A stretch of 64,000 nucleotides of DNA from Portulaca oleracea (taxonomy: Eukaryota > Streptophyta > Magnoliopsida > Caryophyllales > Portulacaceae), in NCBI GenBank assembly GCA_029582165.1, contig CM055877.1, positions 36,091,249 through 36,155,248 of the forward strand, read 5' to 3'. Positions 44,743 to 54,483 of this stretch are shown here, in pieces. Below the pieces are notes generated by a model. It worked only from the letters and a program-made list of their open reading frames with translations, was not told where the DNA came from and made no database searches. Made by a program: the position numbers and the translations under genes. The first letter of the stretch is position 1. Every line of letters begins with the position of its first letter.

Positions 44743-46190
44743 ATGGCAATTCTTGATTTTCTTGATTTACCTCAATATATTTTCTTTATCTTCTTTATTA
44801 TCACTATTGATTACGCTTGGTATTCTTGTTTTTGTCCTTTTTTAGGTATACATAAAAAGATTTCTTATTCGGATTCGATCCCGAGACTGGACGAACCCTA
44901 CGAGAAAGAAGCAAAAAGCAAAGAAGTGGAGAAAGAACAAGAACAAGAAGAAGAAGCTAGGTGCGAAGTGGAAGAGATGACCGATCAACTATGAACACTG
45001 GGCCAGTTCATGACACCCACTAAACCCCAATACGCAATCGCAGTCCCCGCTATTGCAACTGATGACTTCAAACTGCGACAATCGTTAATTGACTTAGTAT
45101 CCAAGGAACCCTTCCATGGACATCCAAGCGAAGATCCAAACTGTCACCTACGCCTCTTCTACCAAGCCTGTGATACCTTCAAGGCCAACAACGTCTCGGA
45201 AGATGCTAGCAAACCGAGGCTCTTCCCGTTCTCTTTAGAAGGTAAAGTATGGGAGTGGCTTGACTCGTTCCCTCCCAAGCCAATCACCACGTTCAACGAA
45301 CTCGCCAGCATGTTCTCGGCAAGATATTTTCCTCCCACAAGCTTACTAGCTTGAGGAACCAGATTTCGACATTCACCCAAGAACCTGACGAGCCGCACTA
45401 TGAAGTTTGGGATAGATTCAAGGACCTTCTCCGCCAATGTCCTCAACACGACTTCGAACATTGGGTTCCGATCCAGTCATTTTTCAACGGAATAAACAAG
45501 TCGACAAGAGAAAGCATCCTCTTAGCAGCTGGAGGCGATATCATGAACAAGACTATACCTGAGATCACGGACTTGATCGAAAATTTGGCGAACAATTCAC
45601 GTCAATGGTCGGAACCCCGCCTTAGTGCGGGAGGTAAGCAAAATATTGATGCGATTTCTCTATTAACTGCTAAACTTGATACTTTGGTGAAAAGAGACCG
45701 TCAGGACTCACCTGTACTGTCACCTTCACCACGTAACTCAACCAAGCAAGAGATTTCAGCATGTCCTAATAAAATAGGTTGTAACGACCAAACCCAACAA
45801 GTCCACTATGTTGACCGAAACCCGAACTTAGAATCTATAGTGAAACGTCTTGTGTCAATCCAGCAAGAACAAAAAGAGACTATTAAGAATCTTTTGGAAA
45901 CAATAGAGGTCCTGACCCATCTAAATAAAAATCTAGAGACTCAATTAACTGACCAGGACACCTCCCCTAACTCTTCTACTGTGAATACAATGGAATACTG
46001 TAATGCTTTGACTCTTAGGAGCGAAAAACAAATAGATGAACCCAAGAGAAGCCAAACCTGAGAGTAGAGAGCCTGAACCCAAAAAAGAACCTACAGTAGA
46101 TGTTGCTATCCACGAGGATAAGAAAGAACAAGGTGACTCACCAGTAACTAACCAAAGAGTCTATATACCGCCCATACCATTTCCTCAAAG
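44743..46190 (+). pseudogene. gag: gag of B (broken)
   Basis: Start ATG 44743 after a short leader. The first 35 residues include a strongly hydrophobic stretch (YIFFIFFIITIDYAWY), followed by a Glu/Lys-rich segment. TGA at 44992 interrupts the same frame before TLGQFMTPTKPQYAI. Capsid: ACDTFKANNV, PFSLEGKVWEWLDSFPPKPI, then after a frameshift near 45335 SLRNQISTFTQEPDEPHYEV, WDRFKDLLRQCPQHDFEHW and FFNGINKSTRESILLAAGGD. A coiled coil follows (about 45830-45950) and ALTLRSEKQIDEPK near 46010. A second frameshift near 46040 leads to VYIPPIPFPQRLVKAY. No zinc knuckle. Confidence 0.8.
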
Positions 46191-46839
46191 GCTAGTCAAA
46201 GCTTATCTAGCCAAAGCAAAACTCGACGATACGACGGAGTATGAGGTGAGTGAACCTATTGGGTTAGATACTAGGTACGAAGATGATTTTCATTATGGGT
46301 CACTTCATTTTGTTCATGAGGAATCTAGCGATGAAATTAGTAGTGAGGTAAATCTTCCAAATGAGAATCTTGCTTACCTTGCACCCTTTGAATCCGATGA
46401 TTTATTTGATTATTTTCTAGATGATCCTATTCTTTTTTTACCACCTTCGGTTTCACCTGAAATCCTTGAGAAACCCATACCTGATCAAAAGACCTTAGAT
46501 GATCATGTTAACATAGGATATAAGGTTAATTTTTGTGAAACCTATGATAATTTTGATAAGTTGTCCGTAGGTAAGTCTAGAAGTCATGAGCCCTACCTTA
46601 ATCCTTATCATATATACCTAGAGAACTATCCTAGAAAAATTTCGTGGACTAAATACTTTGAATCTTTTGATTTTTCTAGTGAATTTGATTTATTACTGAG
46701 AACTTTACTAACGTTTAAATTTATGAGTTTCCAGTTAATTTCTAACCTGTCAGCTTGCCAACCGCATGGAGGAGATTTTGACAAGCTACTAAGGGCCCTA
46801 ACGTCATCCGGAACGGAAACCCCGATCCTAACTTACTAA
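46036..46839 (+). CDS. Gag tail fused to an acidic frame of unknown function (B)
   Basis: 267-codon open frame. The first 50 codons are the usual Athila Gag tail (PPIPFPQRL). The remaining 210 or so are Asp/Glu- and Phe/Tyr-rich with low Gly/Arg and match nothing I recognise; examples are FESDDLFDYFLDDPILFLPP and ISWTKYFESFDFSSEFDLLL. In an autonomous Athila, protease and RT would follow here. It may be a decayed pol spacer, a captured gene piece or a specific ORF of this non-autonomous family. Confidence 0.5.
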   Translation: MNPREAKPESREPEPKKEPTVDVAIHEDKKEQGDSPVTNQRVYIPPIPFPQRLVKAYLAKAKLDDTTEYEVSEPIGLDTRYEDDFHYGSLHFVHEESSDEISSEVNLPNENLAYLAPFESDDLFDYFLDDPILFLPPSVSPEILEKPIPDQKTLDDHVNIGYKVNFCETYDNFDKLSVGKSRSHEPYLNPYHIYLENYPRKISWTKYFESFDFSSEFDLLLRTLLTFKFMSFQLISNLSACQPHGGDFDKLLRALTSSGTETPILTY

Positions 46840-48398
46840 CTGAGTTTATTTTAATTTTCTAGGGTTTTAAATTTTTGTTCGTTCTTCCTAAATTTTTAAT
46901 CCTAATTTTTTTATCTTAATTTACTTATTTGATTATTTGATCATTAAAATTGTAAACTTACCCTTATTGTTGTACTTTAGGAAACCAAGATAAAAAGGAA
47001 ACGGAAGGGAGAAAACAAAAGCGAGAAAACAAAAGCGAGCAAACATCAGGGAATTAAAACGCTGGCAGCGTTTCTTAAAACGCTAGCCGCGTCAGCAACA
47101 GAAGCAAAATATTTTCGGGGAAACAAAAGTGCTGGTCGCGCTTAATAAACGCGCCCAACGTTTAACCCCTTTCTCGTTTTATTTTGACTTCCGATTCTCT
47201 CTTTTCTTTTAAAAAAATTTTGAAAGCCCTAATTTCTTTCAAAACGCCCGACGCTACTCACCCTCTCTCCAGCGCCTCGTTCTTCTCCTTGCACGCGACC
47301 ACACCGCTACTCCCTCTTTTCTCTTCTCTCTCATTCCTCCACCTCTTCCACTCTTCTTCTACTTCCTCTGCTCTCCTTTTGACCGACCGACCCCCTTTAC
47401 CCCACCCAGTTCTCTCAGTTATCCGATTTCGACTTCCAGATCTGAAAATCGTTTTTACTTGCAATTTTGCTTCCTCTAGCATTCAACGAACTAAAGGTAT
47501 GATTCTTACTTATCCCCCATTTCCATTTTTATTAGCTAGTATTTCTTGGTGAGTTTATGCAAATTTCATGAGTTTCACTTGTAAATTTTGTTAGAATTCA
47601 CCATTGTTCATGCTTAGGTTTGGTGCACTACTTGAGTAATTTTTGATACTACCTAGTAATTTTAGGTTGTTTGAATTGGAAAATTTGGTATCTTTGTTGA
47701 TTGTTATGCAATATGGAAGTAATGTTGTTGAATTTGGAAGTGAATGCTATGAAATTTGGGAGTTGGATGTTTAAATATGTGAACCTCTGTTCTGGGAATA
47801 AAGCAGTACCGTGAGAGTTGAGTCGAGAATTTTGAATCTTGATTGCTACTGTGCAAATGTTGGAGAAGTATGGATTGTTCTGTTATAGGTATAAGCTGAC
47901 TGTGAACCAACTTGTTATGTGAAAATTTCAAGTTTGCACAGTTTGGTTGTTTGTGGTTATATTGAGAGTCCACCTTGAACTTGTTTACACTGTGTTATAA
48001 TTCTCACTTCACTTCTCATAGTCAATTACTAGTATTTTGTGGTGTCATTATGCATGAATTCTCAAGCAAGTTGTTGGATTTATTTGATACACCATGTTCT
48101 TGCTCAAGGATGTCGCGATACTTGAGTTTGTTTTTGATACTAGTTGCTTGTCTAGAGTTAGTAATCTTGATTGAAAATCATATTTTTGTTGCTTTGGTGC
48201 GTGAAATTTTATGACATAGTTTGAAATAAGTTTAAGACGTTGAAATTTGGGTTATATGTGGATTGATTGAACGAATTTCACTACTCTGCTTAACTTTTGT
48301 GCTTGCTTGATCTTGATTTGGTACCCTCTAAGTATCAAACAAGCATGGGGGAGTCTAAGTACGTATGATTATTATGCTCACATTCCATTGATGTTTAG
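46840..48398 (+). promoter_or_regulatory. Non-coding region before env-like frame of B, promoter-like
   Basis: Palindromic GC-rich repeats at 47058-47072 (AACGC-TGGCA-GCGTT) and 47079-47093, starts 21 bp apart, plus diverged copies at 47131 and 47151. These resemble the LTR motifs of B. A CT-rich leader (47190-47490) with the dinucleotide context of a plant 5' UTR and a donor-like AAAG|GTATGA (about 47496) follows, then about 900 bp AT-rich, intron-like sequence. A polypurine-like AAGCATGGGGGAG lies at 48341. The frame at 47184-47552 is taken as non-coding. Confidence 0.45.
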
Positions 48399-48757
48399 AT
48401 GGTTAGAACGAAGAACCCAAGTTTCACGGCTGGAGATCATGGCAATGATGGAGCCCGGGGAAACCGAAAAAGGAAAGCTAGAACTGCGGAAAAGGGAAAA
48501 CAAAAAGCTACCCCATCCCGGGATTCTAGGAGCTCCTACCCTTTCAATTTCGAAGGGGATGTCAATGCAAGGTATGATTCTCTTTCTAAAAGAGCTTTGA
48601 TAGCTACTAAATATTTGAGTGAGAATTTCTTGAGGAATTGTGGTATGCTTGGTGAAAGTTTGTGGTTGTTGGGACGTGCGCAAATGACTTTTTCCACCAT
48701 TGTCTTCTGCATTGAGGACAATGCAACGTTTAAGCATGGGGGATTGAATATTCTGTG
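48399..48757 (+). pseudogene. env-like remnant of B
   Basis: MVRTKNPSF..., a basic segment (GNRKRKARTAEKGKQKA), then ARYDSLSKRALIATKYLSEN and RNCGMLGESLWLLG, the N-terminal part of the Athila env-like protein. After about 95 codons it jumps to the sequence that normally follows the gene ('attgaggacaatgcaacgtttaagcatgggggatt'). The central and C-terminal domains seen in D are therefore deleted, and the open end to 48757 is accidental. Confidence 0.7.
48731..48745 (+). promoter_or_regulatory. Internal polypurine-tract-like site of B
   Basis: TAAGCATGGGGGATT after 'attgaggacaatgcaacgt'. A sister site lies at 48341-48353 and the real tract is at 57330-57344. Confidence 0.5.
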
Positions 48758-49893
48758 AATATTTTTATTGTTTCTCTATTTTTCGTTTATTTTCCTTTTA
48801 TTTTCGTCTTTCTTTTTCTTGTTTCATGCTTATTTTCAGTTTTTAGTGTGATTTTATTGTTTTGGGTGTGTTTCTTTTACTTGCTTGTTCTTAGTTTAGC
48901 ATGCTTTCTAGATTTAGCTTGTTTGTTTTCTTTATTTGAACTTTTAGTTGAGTGTTTTCCTTAGTTTTTCTTCAGTTTTTCTTTTAAATTGCACCCACCT
49001 AGATTGCATTAGTTAGTAGCATATAGATTTTTCTTTTCCTAGTTTGTTTTTCTTTTTCTTTCTTTTGCATCCACCTATTCAAAAATCCAAAAAAAAATCA
49101 GAAAAATTAGAAAAAGACCAAAAAAAATTAGAAAAGACAAAAAACCAAAAAAAAATATATAGGATAGGATTAGGATTTAAAACCGGAAACACCTTCAATG
49201 ATGATTTGTAAAACTTTCTTACTTTCAGTTTAGCTTGCTTCACCTAGAAAAGTCTGGATTAGATCTCAAAAATTTTTGAAACCTTTTCTTTCAAATCTTC
49301 TGATTTTGAGACAAGTTATGAAAGTTGTATCGTACTGCTTTGACTATCTTAGAAAGTATAAATGTGCGTGTCGTAAATCTTTGGGCTAAGTTTAGTTGAT
49401 TGAGCCCCATCCCGTGAGTGTACATTGCCTAAATTTTTGAATTGATCACTTTTATCAATTCCATATTCCCTGAGTGACTCACCCATTAGTTGCATCTCTA
49501 GAACTTGCTTTGAATCTTGCTTGAGACTACATACTTGCATTGCACGCTGTGACAAAGTGATTAAAGCATTCGTTTTATTTTGCTAAACTACATAGCCAAA
49601 TAGCCTACCCTACACTATATTTAACCGTTCTTTTTGCCCCGCCTAGCCTTTGTTTACCCTTCTTTCATGATTAAACCCTGACAATGCAAGCCTTGGCCTT
49701 TGATATCCAGTATCTCTTTGCCTTGCTTGGTTGAATGAGAGTTTGTCGTTTTTTCGGAAGGAACCGTTGGTTAGGTGTGTTTACACAAAAATGTGAAGTT
49801 AGGGAGAAATTAAAGTCCCACCTTGTGAATAATTAGTATTTGGTTATGTTGTCATGCTTTATCGAAGTCGAAGTTGTAATTTTGTAACTTTCT
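48758..49893 (+). other. 3' non-coding region of B, left of C
   Basis: AT-rich, T-rich up to 49080, then A-rich (49085-49160), no gene. It ends at the TTTCT duplication (49889-49893) where C was inserted. The frame 48755-48964 is hydrophobic only because of the T-rich sequence. Confidence 0.6.
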
Positions 49894-50850
49894 TGGAGCG
49901 TGGCGTGATGGGAAATATTGAAGGACTAGCTTGAGAGATTTGATTCACAATCGAATAAGAGCTTGATCACCCAAAGGATTTGGATATGACCTTGGATAAA
50001 GGAAACTCCACCACCAAAGGCATAGCATTCCACCATGGCCATCATAAAGGATGATTCCACCAAATGATCAATAAAGAGATGAGTTGCAAACACCACCATT
50101 AATCAATGGATAAAGTAAAGCAAGATTTTAGAAGGAAGGGAGAAACCCTAAGCATTGCATAAGCATATTCATTAATCAGTCAAAAAGTGCCTGGAGAAGT
50201 ATAATAACAAGCTATTTATACTAAACCCAAAATTAAGCCAAAACAGCGTAAAAAAGGTGTCTTCCAGAACGCCGGCTCGGCGGCGAAAGGGCGGCTCGGG
50301 CGGCGGGCCTTACGCACTGTCGTCGATCGTCGGCAGGTCGCGTATGCAGCATCTCCGGCAGAAGTTCAGCTCGGGCGAGCAGGAGGAAGGCTCGGCGGCG
50401 AGTCTTACGGATGCGTGGTTGTCGCGACGATGACGGCGAAGCGGCGCTCGGCGAGCAAAGGAACGGCTCGAGCGGCGGGCCCGACGCCTTGATTCTTCAC
50501 GCTCGGCAGAAGCATTGCTCGGGTGAGCCAGGAGGTGGCTCGGTCGAGCAAGCTCTCTAATGGCCACGGTCGTGCCCTGGTTTTTATTAATCCCGGGGGT
50601 TTTAAACACTCGCACCCCAATACCTTCTATGCTCTAGTCTCGAGACGGCCCGGTCCGGTCCCGAGGCCTCCGGGGTCGGTGTTGTGAGCGGGCCCCTCCC
50701 TAAGGAGCCCCGGGGCCCATCCATCGGATGGTCGAGACTAGCCTCCCAGCTCCCGAAGTGACCGGAAGTTGCAACTCGAGGCTCGAGTTGGACGAAGCGG
50801 TTCGCTTGGCGGTGGTCACCAGAGAGGATAAAGGAACCCGGACCTCTTCA
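49894..50850 (-). repeat. 3' LTR of C
   Basis: 957 bp. It contains the end of pol (50700-50850), GC-rich dyads of the type GCTCG-NN-CGAGC (pairs 50369/50390 and 50517/50538, 21 bp apart) and a TATA box on the minus strand (TATAAATA at 50213-50220). Confidence 0.9.
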
Positions 50851-51851
50851 TCCTCCCCTTCTTGAAGAGTATTTGCCCTCAAATCCACGTCGGGTTCAAC
50901 ATCCTCAATGTAGGGTGAGAGGTCCCTGATGTTGAAGGTTGATGAAACACCGATGTCTCCCGGAAGATCAAGCTTGTAGGCGTTGTCATTTATCTTGGCC
51001 AAAACTTTGAACGGTCCCTCGCTTCGTGGCTTTAGCTTATTACTCCTCCGGGATGGAAACCGTTCCTTCCTTAGATGTAGCCAAACCAAGTCTCCGGGCT
51101 TGAACGTGATATCACGGCGATGCTTGTTGGCTCGGGCCTTATAAAGTTCATTGGTGCGCTCGATCTTTTCCCGAATTTGCCGGTGAAGCTTCTGGATCTC
51201 AGCGGCCTTCTCACTTGCTTCAAAGCTAACCCTCGACTCTAGAGGAAGAGGAAGGAGCTCGATAGGAGTTATGGGGTTGATACCATAGCAAGTCTGAAAG
51301 GGCGAATGACCCGTAGCAAGAGAGGGGGACCGATTATAGGCAAACTCGGCGTGACATAACTTGGCATCCCAATCTCGTAGACTCCGACTCACAAGACCAC
51401 GAAGTATTGTAATGAGTGTCTTGTTAGTTACCTCAGTTTGGCCGTCTGTTTGAGGATGATGCGATGTGCTAAATAAAAGCTTCGTTCCCAAGAGCTTCCA
51501 CAAAGACCTCCAAAACTGACCCATGAATTTAGTATCACGATCCGACACAATAGTCCTCGGGACACCATGCAAGTGCACCACCTCTCGGAAGAAAAGGGTG
51601 GCAATATGTGTGGCGTCATCGGTTTTCTCGCAGGCAATGAAATACGCCATTTTAGAAAAGCGGTCAACGACGACTAGGATTGCATCTTTGCCACGCGCGG
51701 TTCGGGGAAGAGCTACAATGAAGTCCATACTCAAATCCTCCCACGGACCATTCGGAACCGGAAGGGGTGTATAAAGCCCTTGGTGGAACTGGCTTTTGGC
51801 ATGGTGGCAAATAATACACTTTGATACCACGTCCTGCACATCGCCTCCCAT
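50700..51851 (-). CDS. pol: Integrase of C, ending inside the 3' LTR
   Basis: 383-codon open frame. It begins within the zinc-binding region (CIICHHAKS) and holds the catalytic core LSMDFIVALPRT, IVSDRDTKFMGQFWRSLWKL and DGQTEVTNKTLITIL (D, D, E). Then come KPGDLVWLHLRKERFPSRR and SEGPFKVLAKINDNAYKLDL. The C-terminal DVDLRANTLQEGEDEEV spans the polypurine tract, and the last 50 or so residues are encoded by the LTR. It is the same frame as the RNase H segment, separated by one TGA at 51858-51860 that replaces the Trp of HFYWPKM. Confidence 0.9.
   Translation of the reverse strand: MGGDVQDVVSKCIICHHAKSQFHQGLYTPLPVPNGPWEDLSMDFIVALPRTARGKDAILVVVDRFSKMAYFIACEKTDDATHIATLFFREVVHLHGVPRTIVSDRDTKFMGQFWRSLWKLLGTKLLFSTSHHPQTDGQTEVTNKTLITILRGLVSRSLRDWDAKLCHAEFAYNRSPSLATGHSPFQTCYGINPITPIELLPLPLESRVSFEASEKAAEIQKLHRQIREKIERTNELYKARANKHRRDITFKPGDLVWLHLRKERFPSRRSNKLKPRSEGPFKVLAKINDNAYKLDLPGDIGVSSTFNIRDLSPYIEDVEPDVDLRANTLQEGEDEEVRVPLSSLVTTAKRTASSNSSLELQLPVTSGAGRLVSTIRWMGPGAP
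50851..50863 (-). promoter_or_regulatory. Polypurine tract of C, inside the coding frame
   Basis: On the minus strand AAGAAGGGGAGGA, directly before LTR start TGAAGAGG. It encodes the QEGED part of the integrase tail. Confidence 0.75.
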
Positions 51852-51857
51852 CTTCGG

Positions 51858-52568
51858 TCAATAGAAGTGCTCCTTTAACATGTCGAGGGTCTTATTGATA
51901 CCGAAATGACCGGCGAGTCCACCTCCATGAACCTCCCGTACTAGAAGGTTTCTCAACGGACATTTTGGAACGCACAATTTGTTGCCCTTGAAGAGAAATC
52001 CGTCTTGTAGCAAATACGGTCCATCACCACCACCGAGGTGTGATTTAAAGTCATCATCCTCCTTATAAAACTCCTTTAAGTGCTGGAACCCAAGTACCCT
52101 CGCCTCAACTACGGAAAGAAGAGAGTGTCTCCTCGAAAGCGCATCGGCGACCACATTTATACTCCCCTTCTTGTGTTTCGCTACAAAATTAAATCCTTGA
52201 AGGAACTCAACCCAATTAGCATGCCGGGAGCTAAGCTTGTGTTGTCCATTCAAATATTTGAGCGCCTCGTAGTGCGAATGAAGGACAAAGCGGCTCGGCC
52301 TCAAATAGTGTGACCAATGATCTAGAGCCCGAACGAGAGCATAAAACTCCTTATCATACGTGGAATAGTTCCTCCTTGAACCACTGAGTTTCTCACTGAA
52401 ATAAGCGATAGGACGTTGGTTTTGCATCAACACGGCTCCAATGCCTACACCACTAGCATCACAATCCACTTCGAAGGCTTGTGTGAAATCCGGGAGAGCA
52501 AGTACCGGAGCCTCACAAAGTTGTGACTTCAGCTTCTCAAAAGCTCCTTGGCGCTCGGGTCCACTCAA
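51858..52568 (-). CDS. pol: RNase H and integrase N-terminus of C
   Basis: 236-codon open frame. RNase H: FEVDCDASGVGIGAVLMQNQ, RRNYSTYDKEFYALVRALDH and NVVADALSRR, with the expected acidic residues. Then the integrase N-terminus VHGGGLAGHFGINKTLDMLK up to HFY-stop. The upstream part of the domain is in another frame because of a frameshift near 52556. Confidence 0.9.
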   Translation of the reverse strand: MSGPERQGAFEKLKSQLCEAPVLALPDFTQAFEVDCDASGVGIGAVLMQNQRPIAYFSEKLSGSRRNYSTYDKEFYALVRALDHWSHYLRPSRFVLHSHYEALKYLNGQHKLSSRHANWVEFLQGFNFVAKHKKGSINVVADALSRRHSLLSVVEARVLGFQHLKEFYKEDDDFKSHLGGGDGPYLLQDGFLFKGNKLCVPKCPLRNLLVREVHGGGLAGHFGINKTLDMLKEHFY

Positions 52569-54483
52569 AGGCGCCCTTCTTCATGCACTCGATAATGGGA
52601 GGCGGTAAGGGTACTAAAGCCCTTGATGAATCGGCGGTAGAAACGAAGCAAGACCGTGAAAGCTCCTCACCTCCGTGATAGTAGAGGAGAGGGCCAGAGC
52701 GGATGGCCTCCACCTTTGAAGGGTCCATAGAAATACCCGTGCCGGAAACAATATACCCAAGAAAGGTGACTTGGGGAGTGCAAAATTCGCACTTCTCCAG
52801 TTTACCGTAAAGCAGTTGTTGCCGCAAAACCTCGAACACCCGCTCCAAATGCATAATATGCTCTGCTTCACTCCTTGAATATACTAGAATATCATCGAAG
52901 TAAACCACGATGAATTTACCAATAAAGGGCCTCAACATCTCGTTCATAAGACGCATGAATGTGCTCGGGGCGTTGGAAAGCCCAAATGGCATGACAAGCC
53001 ACTCATATAATCCCCCTTTTGTTTTGAACGCTGTCTTCCACTCATCGCCTTCCTTCATACGGATTTGATGATAGCCACTCCGTAGGTCAATCTTGGAGAA
53101 AATACAGGAGCCATGTAGTTCATCGAGCATGTCGTCAAGCCTCGGTATAGGGTACCGATACTTGATGGTAATATTGTTGATGGCTCGGCTATCTACACAC
53201 ATCCTGAAAGTACCATCTTTCTTTGGGACCAGGAAGGCCGGGACGGAGCACGGACTCAAACTCTCTCGAACATAGCCTCGTGAAATAAGCTCGTCAACCT
53301 GTCTTTGTAACTCCCTTGTCTCTTGCGGGTTGCACCGATATGCCGCTTTGTTGGGGAGCGAAGCGCCGGGTATAAGGTCGATATGATGCTCAATACCTCG
53401 GATAGGAGGTAGACCCGGTGGGAGCTCTTCGGGGAATACATCTCCAAATTCAGCAAGAAGAGGGGCAACGAGAGGGTGTTTATGTTTCACTTCCTCACAT
53501 GTGTTCGCCTCTAAGAGGAGCAAGGCAAAAATGGCCTTCCCCTTGCTTAGGGCTCGCTCGACCCGTGTCTCACTCAAGTGTTTGGGCTCCTCACTTCCCG
53601 CCCCAGGTTTAGGTGGTGATATTTCATGTGGTGCTAGTGGAAGGAGTTTAACCCTCTTGCCCTCCTGGATAAAGGAGTAAGTATTCTTCGATCCGTCATG
53701 AGTGGTTTTCTTGTCAAATTGCCACGATCGACCCAACAATATTTGACACGCGCTCATGGGGACAACATCACAAACAATAGAGTCCTTGTAGTTAGTGCCA
53801 AAGGTTAAATTCACTAAGACACGATTTGTTACCTTAATGCCGTCGCGGTCATTGAGCCATTTCAGCGAATAGGGACGAGGATGTGGCAATAGGGGTAATC
53901 CCAGTTTGTCAACCATATAGGTAGAGGCCACATTAGTACAGCTTCCCCCGTCGATGATGAGCTCGCACACCTTGCCCCCAACTAAGCATCTTGTTTGGAA
54001 TATAGTCTCCCGCTGGGTTCTGTCAAGAGGGGCTTCTTGAACATGCAAAGCTCGCCTCAAGACAAGAGCACCTCCTTGGTCACGCGAAACAGCCGCGGTT
54101 TCTCCTTCCTCACTAGTGTATGCATCCTCGACAGCAAGTTCAGGATCATCCTGGGCTTCCTGCAATTCCTCATCAATGTCCTGAACCTCCTTGAGAGTCA
54201 AGGTCCGCCGGTTTGGACAATCGGCCTGGAAGTGGCCATATCCATGGCACTTGAAGCATTTCTTTCCTTCCAAAAGACGAGTGGTCCCCGTAGGAGACGC
54301 CACAACAAGTCCCTTCCCTTTGTCAGTTCGGGGTGTCGCAGGGAACTTGGGTGTCTCACTAGGTTTGGGTGTCGCCGATTGAAAAGGAGGTCGATTTGAC
54401 AGTGGGAAATAGTTGCGTGAAGTCGATTTGGCGAGAGTCCTTTCTTTCCGACGTCGTTCAACCCGAAGGGCCAAGCTACACAA
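52537..54483 (-). CDS. pol: Nucleocapsid, protease and reverse transcriptase of C
   Basis: 648-codon open frame. Zinc knuckle CFKCHGYGHFQADC (residues about 75-88), protease LIIDGGSCTNVASTYMVDKL (active site D-G-G) and CQILLGRSWQF. RT: GLPPIRGIEHHIDLIPGASL, FLVPKKDGTFRMCVDSRAIN, FSKIDLRSGYHQIRMKEGDE, MPFGLSNAPSTFMRLMNEML and catalytic box VYFDDILVYS. From about 52700 to 52600 the reading is out of frame (the true thumb sequence TITEVRSFHGLASF is in the neighbouring frame), so two compensating frameshifts and a third near 52556 spoil the RT end. Confidence 0.9.
   Translation of the reverse strand: MCSLALRVERRRKERTLAKSTSRNYFPLSNRPPFQSATPKPSETPKFPATPRTDKGKGLVVASPTGTTRLLEGKKCFKCHGYGHFQADCPNRRTLTLKEVQDIDEELQEAQDDPELAVEDAYTSEEGETAAVSRDQGGALVLRRALHVQEAPLDRTQRETIFQTRCLVGGKVCELIIDGGSCTNVASTYMVDKLGLPLLPHPRPYSLKWLNDRDGIKVTNRVLVNLTFGTNYKDSIVCDVVPMSACQILLGRSWQFDKKTTHDGSKNTYSFIQEGKRVKLLPLAPHEISPPKPGAGSEEPKHLSETRVERALSKGKAIFALLLLEANTCEEVKHKHPLVAPLLAEFGDVFPEELPPGLPPIRGIEHHIDLIPGASLPNKAAYRCNPQETRELQRQVDELISRGYVRESLSPCSVPAFLVPKKDGTFRMCVDSRAINNITIKYRYPIPRLDDMLDELHGSCIFSKIDLRSGYHQIRMKEGDEWKTAFKTKGGLYEWLVMPFGLSNAPSTFMRLMNEMLRPFIGKFIVVYFDDILVYSRSEAEHIMHLERVFEVLRQQLLYGKLEKCEFCTPQVTFLGYIVSGTGISMDPSKVEAIRSGPLLYYHGGEELSRSCFVSTADSSRALVPLPPPIIECMKKGAFEWTRAPRSF

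Noticed and set aside
47184..47552. 122-codon frame before the env-like remnant of B
   Set aside because: Ser/Leu/Phe-rich product of a CT-rich leader; no homologous frame in D.
50310..50615. Arg/Ala-rich frame on the minus strand in the C LTR, with a copy at 55925-56281
   Set aside because: It reads through the GC-rich dyads; the two LTR copies differ by indels that change the frame.
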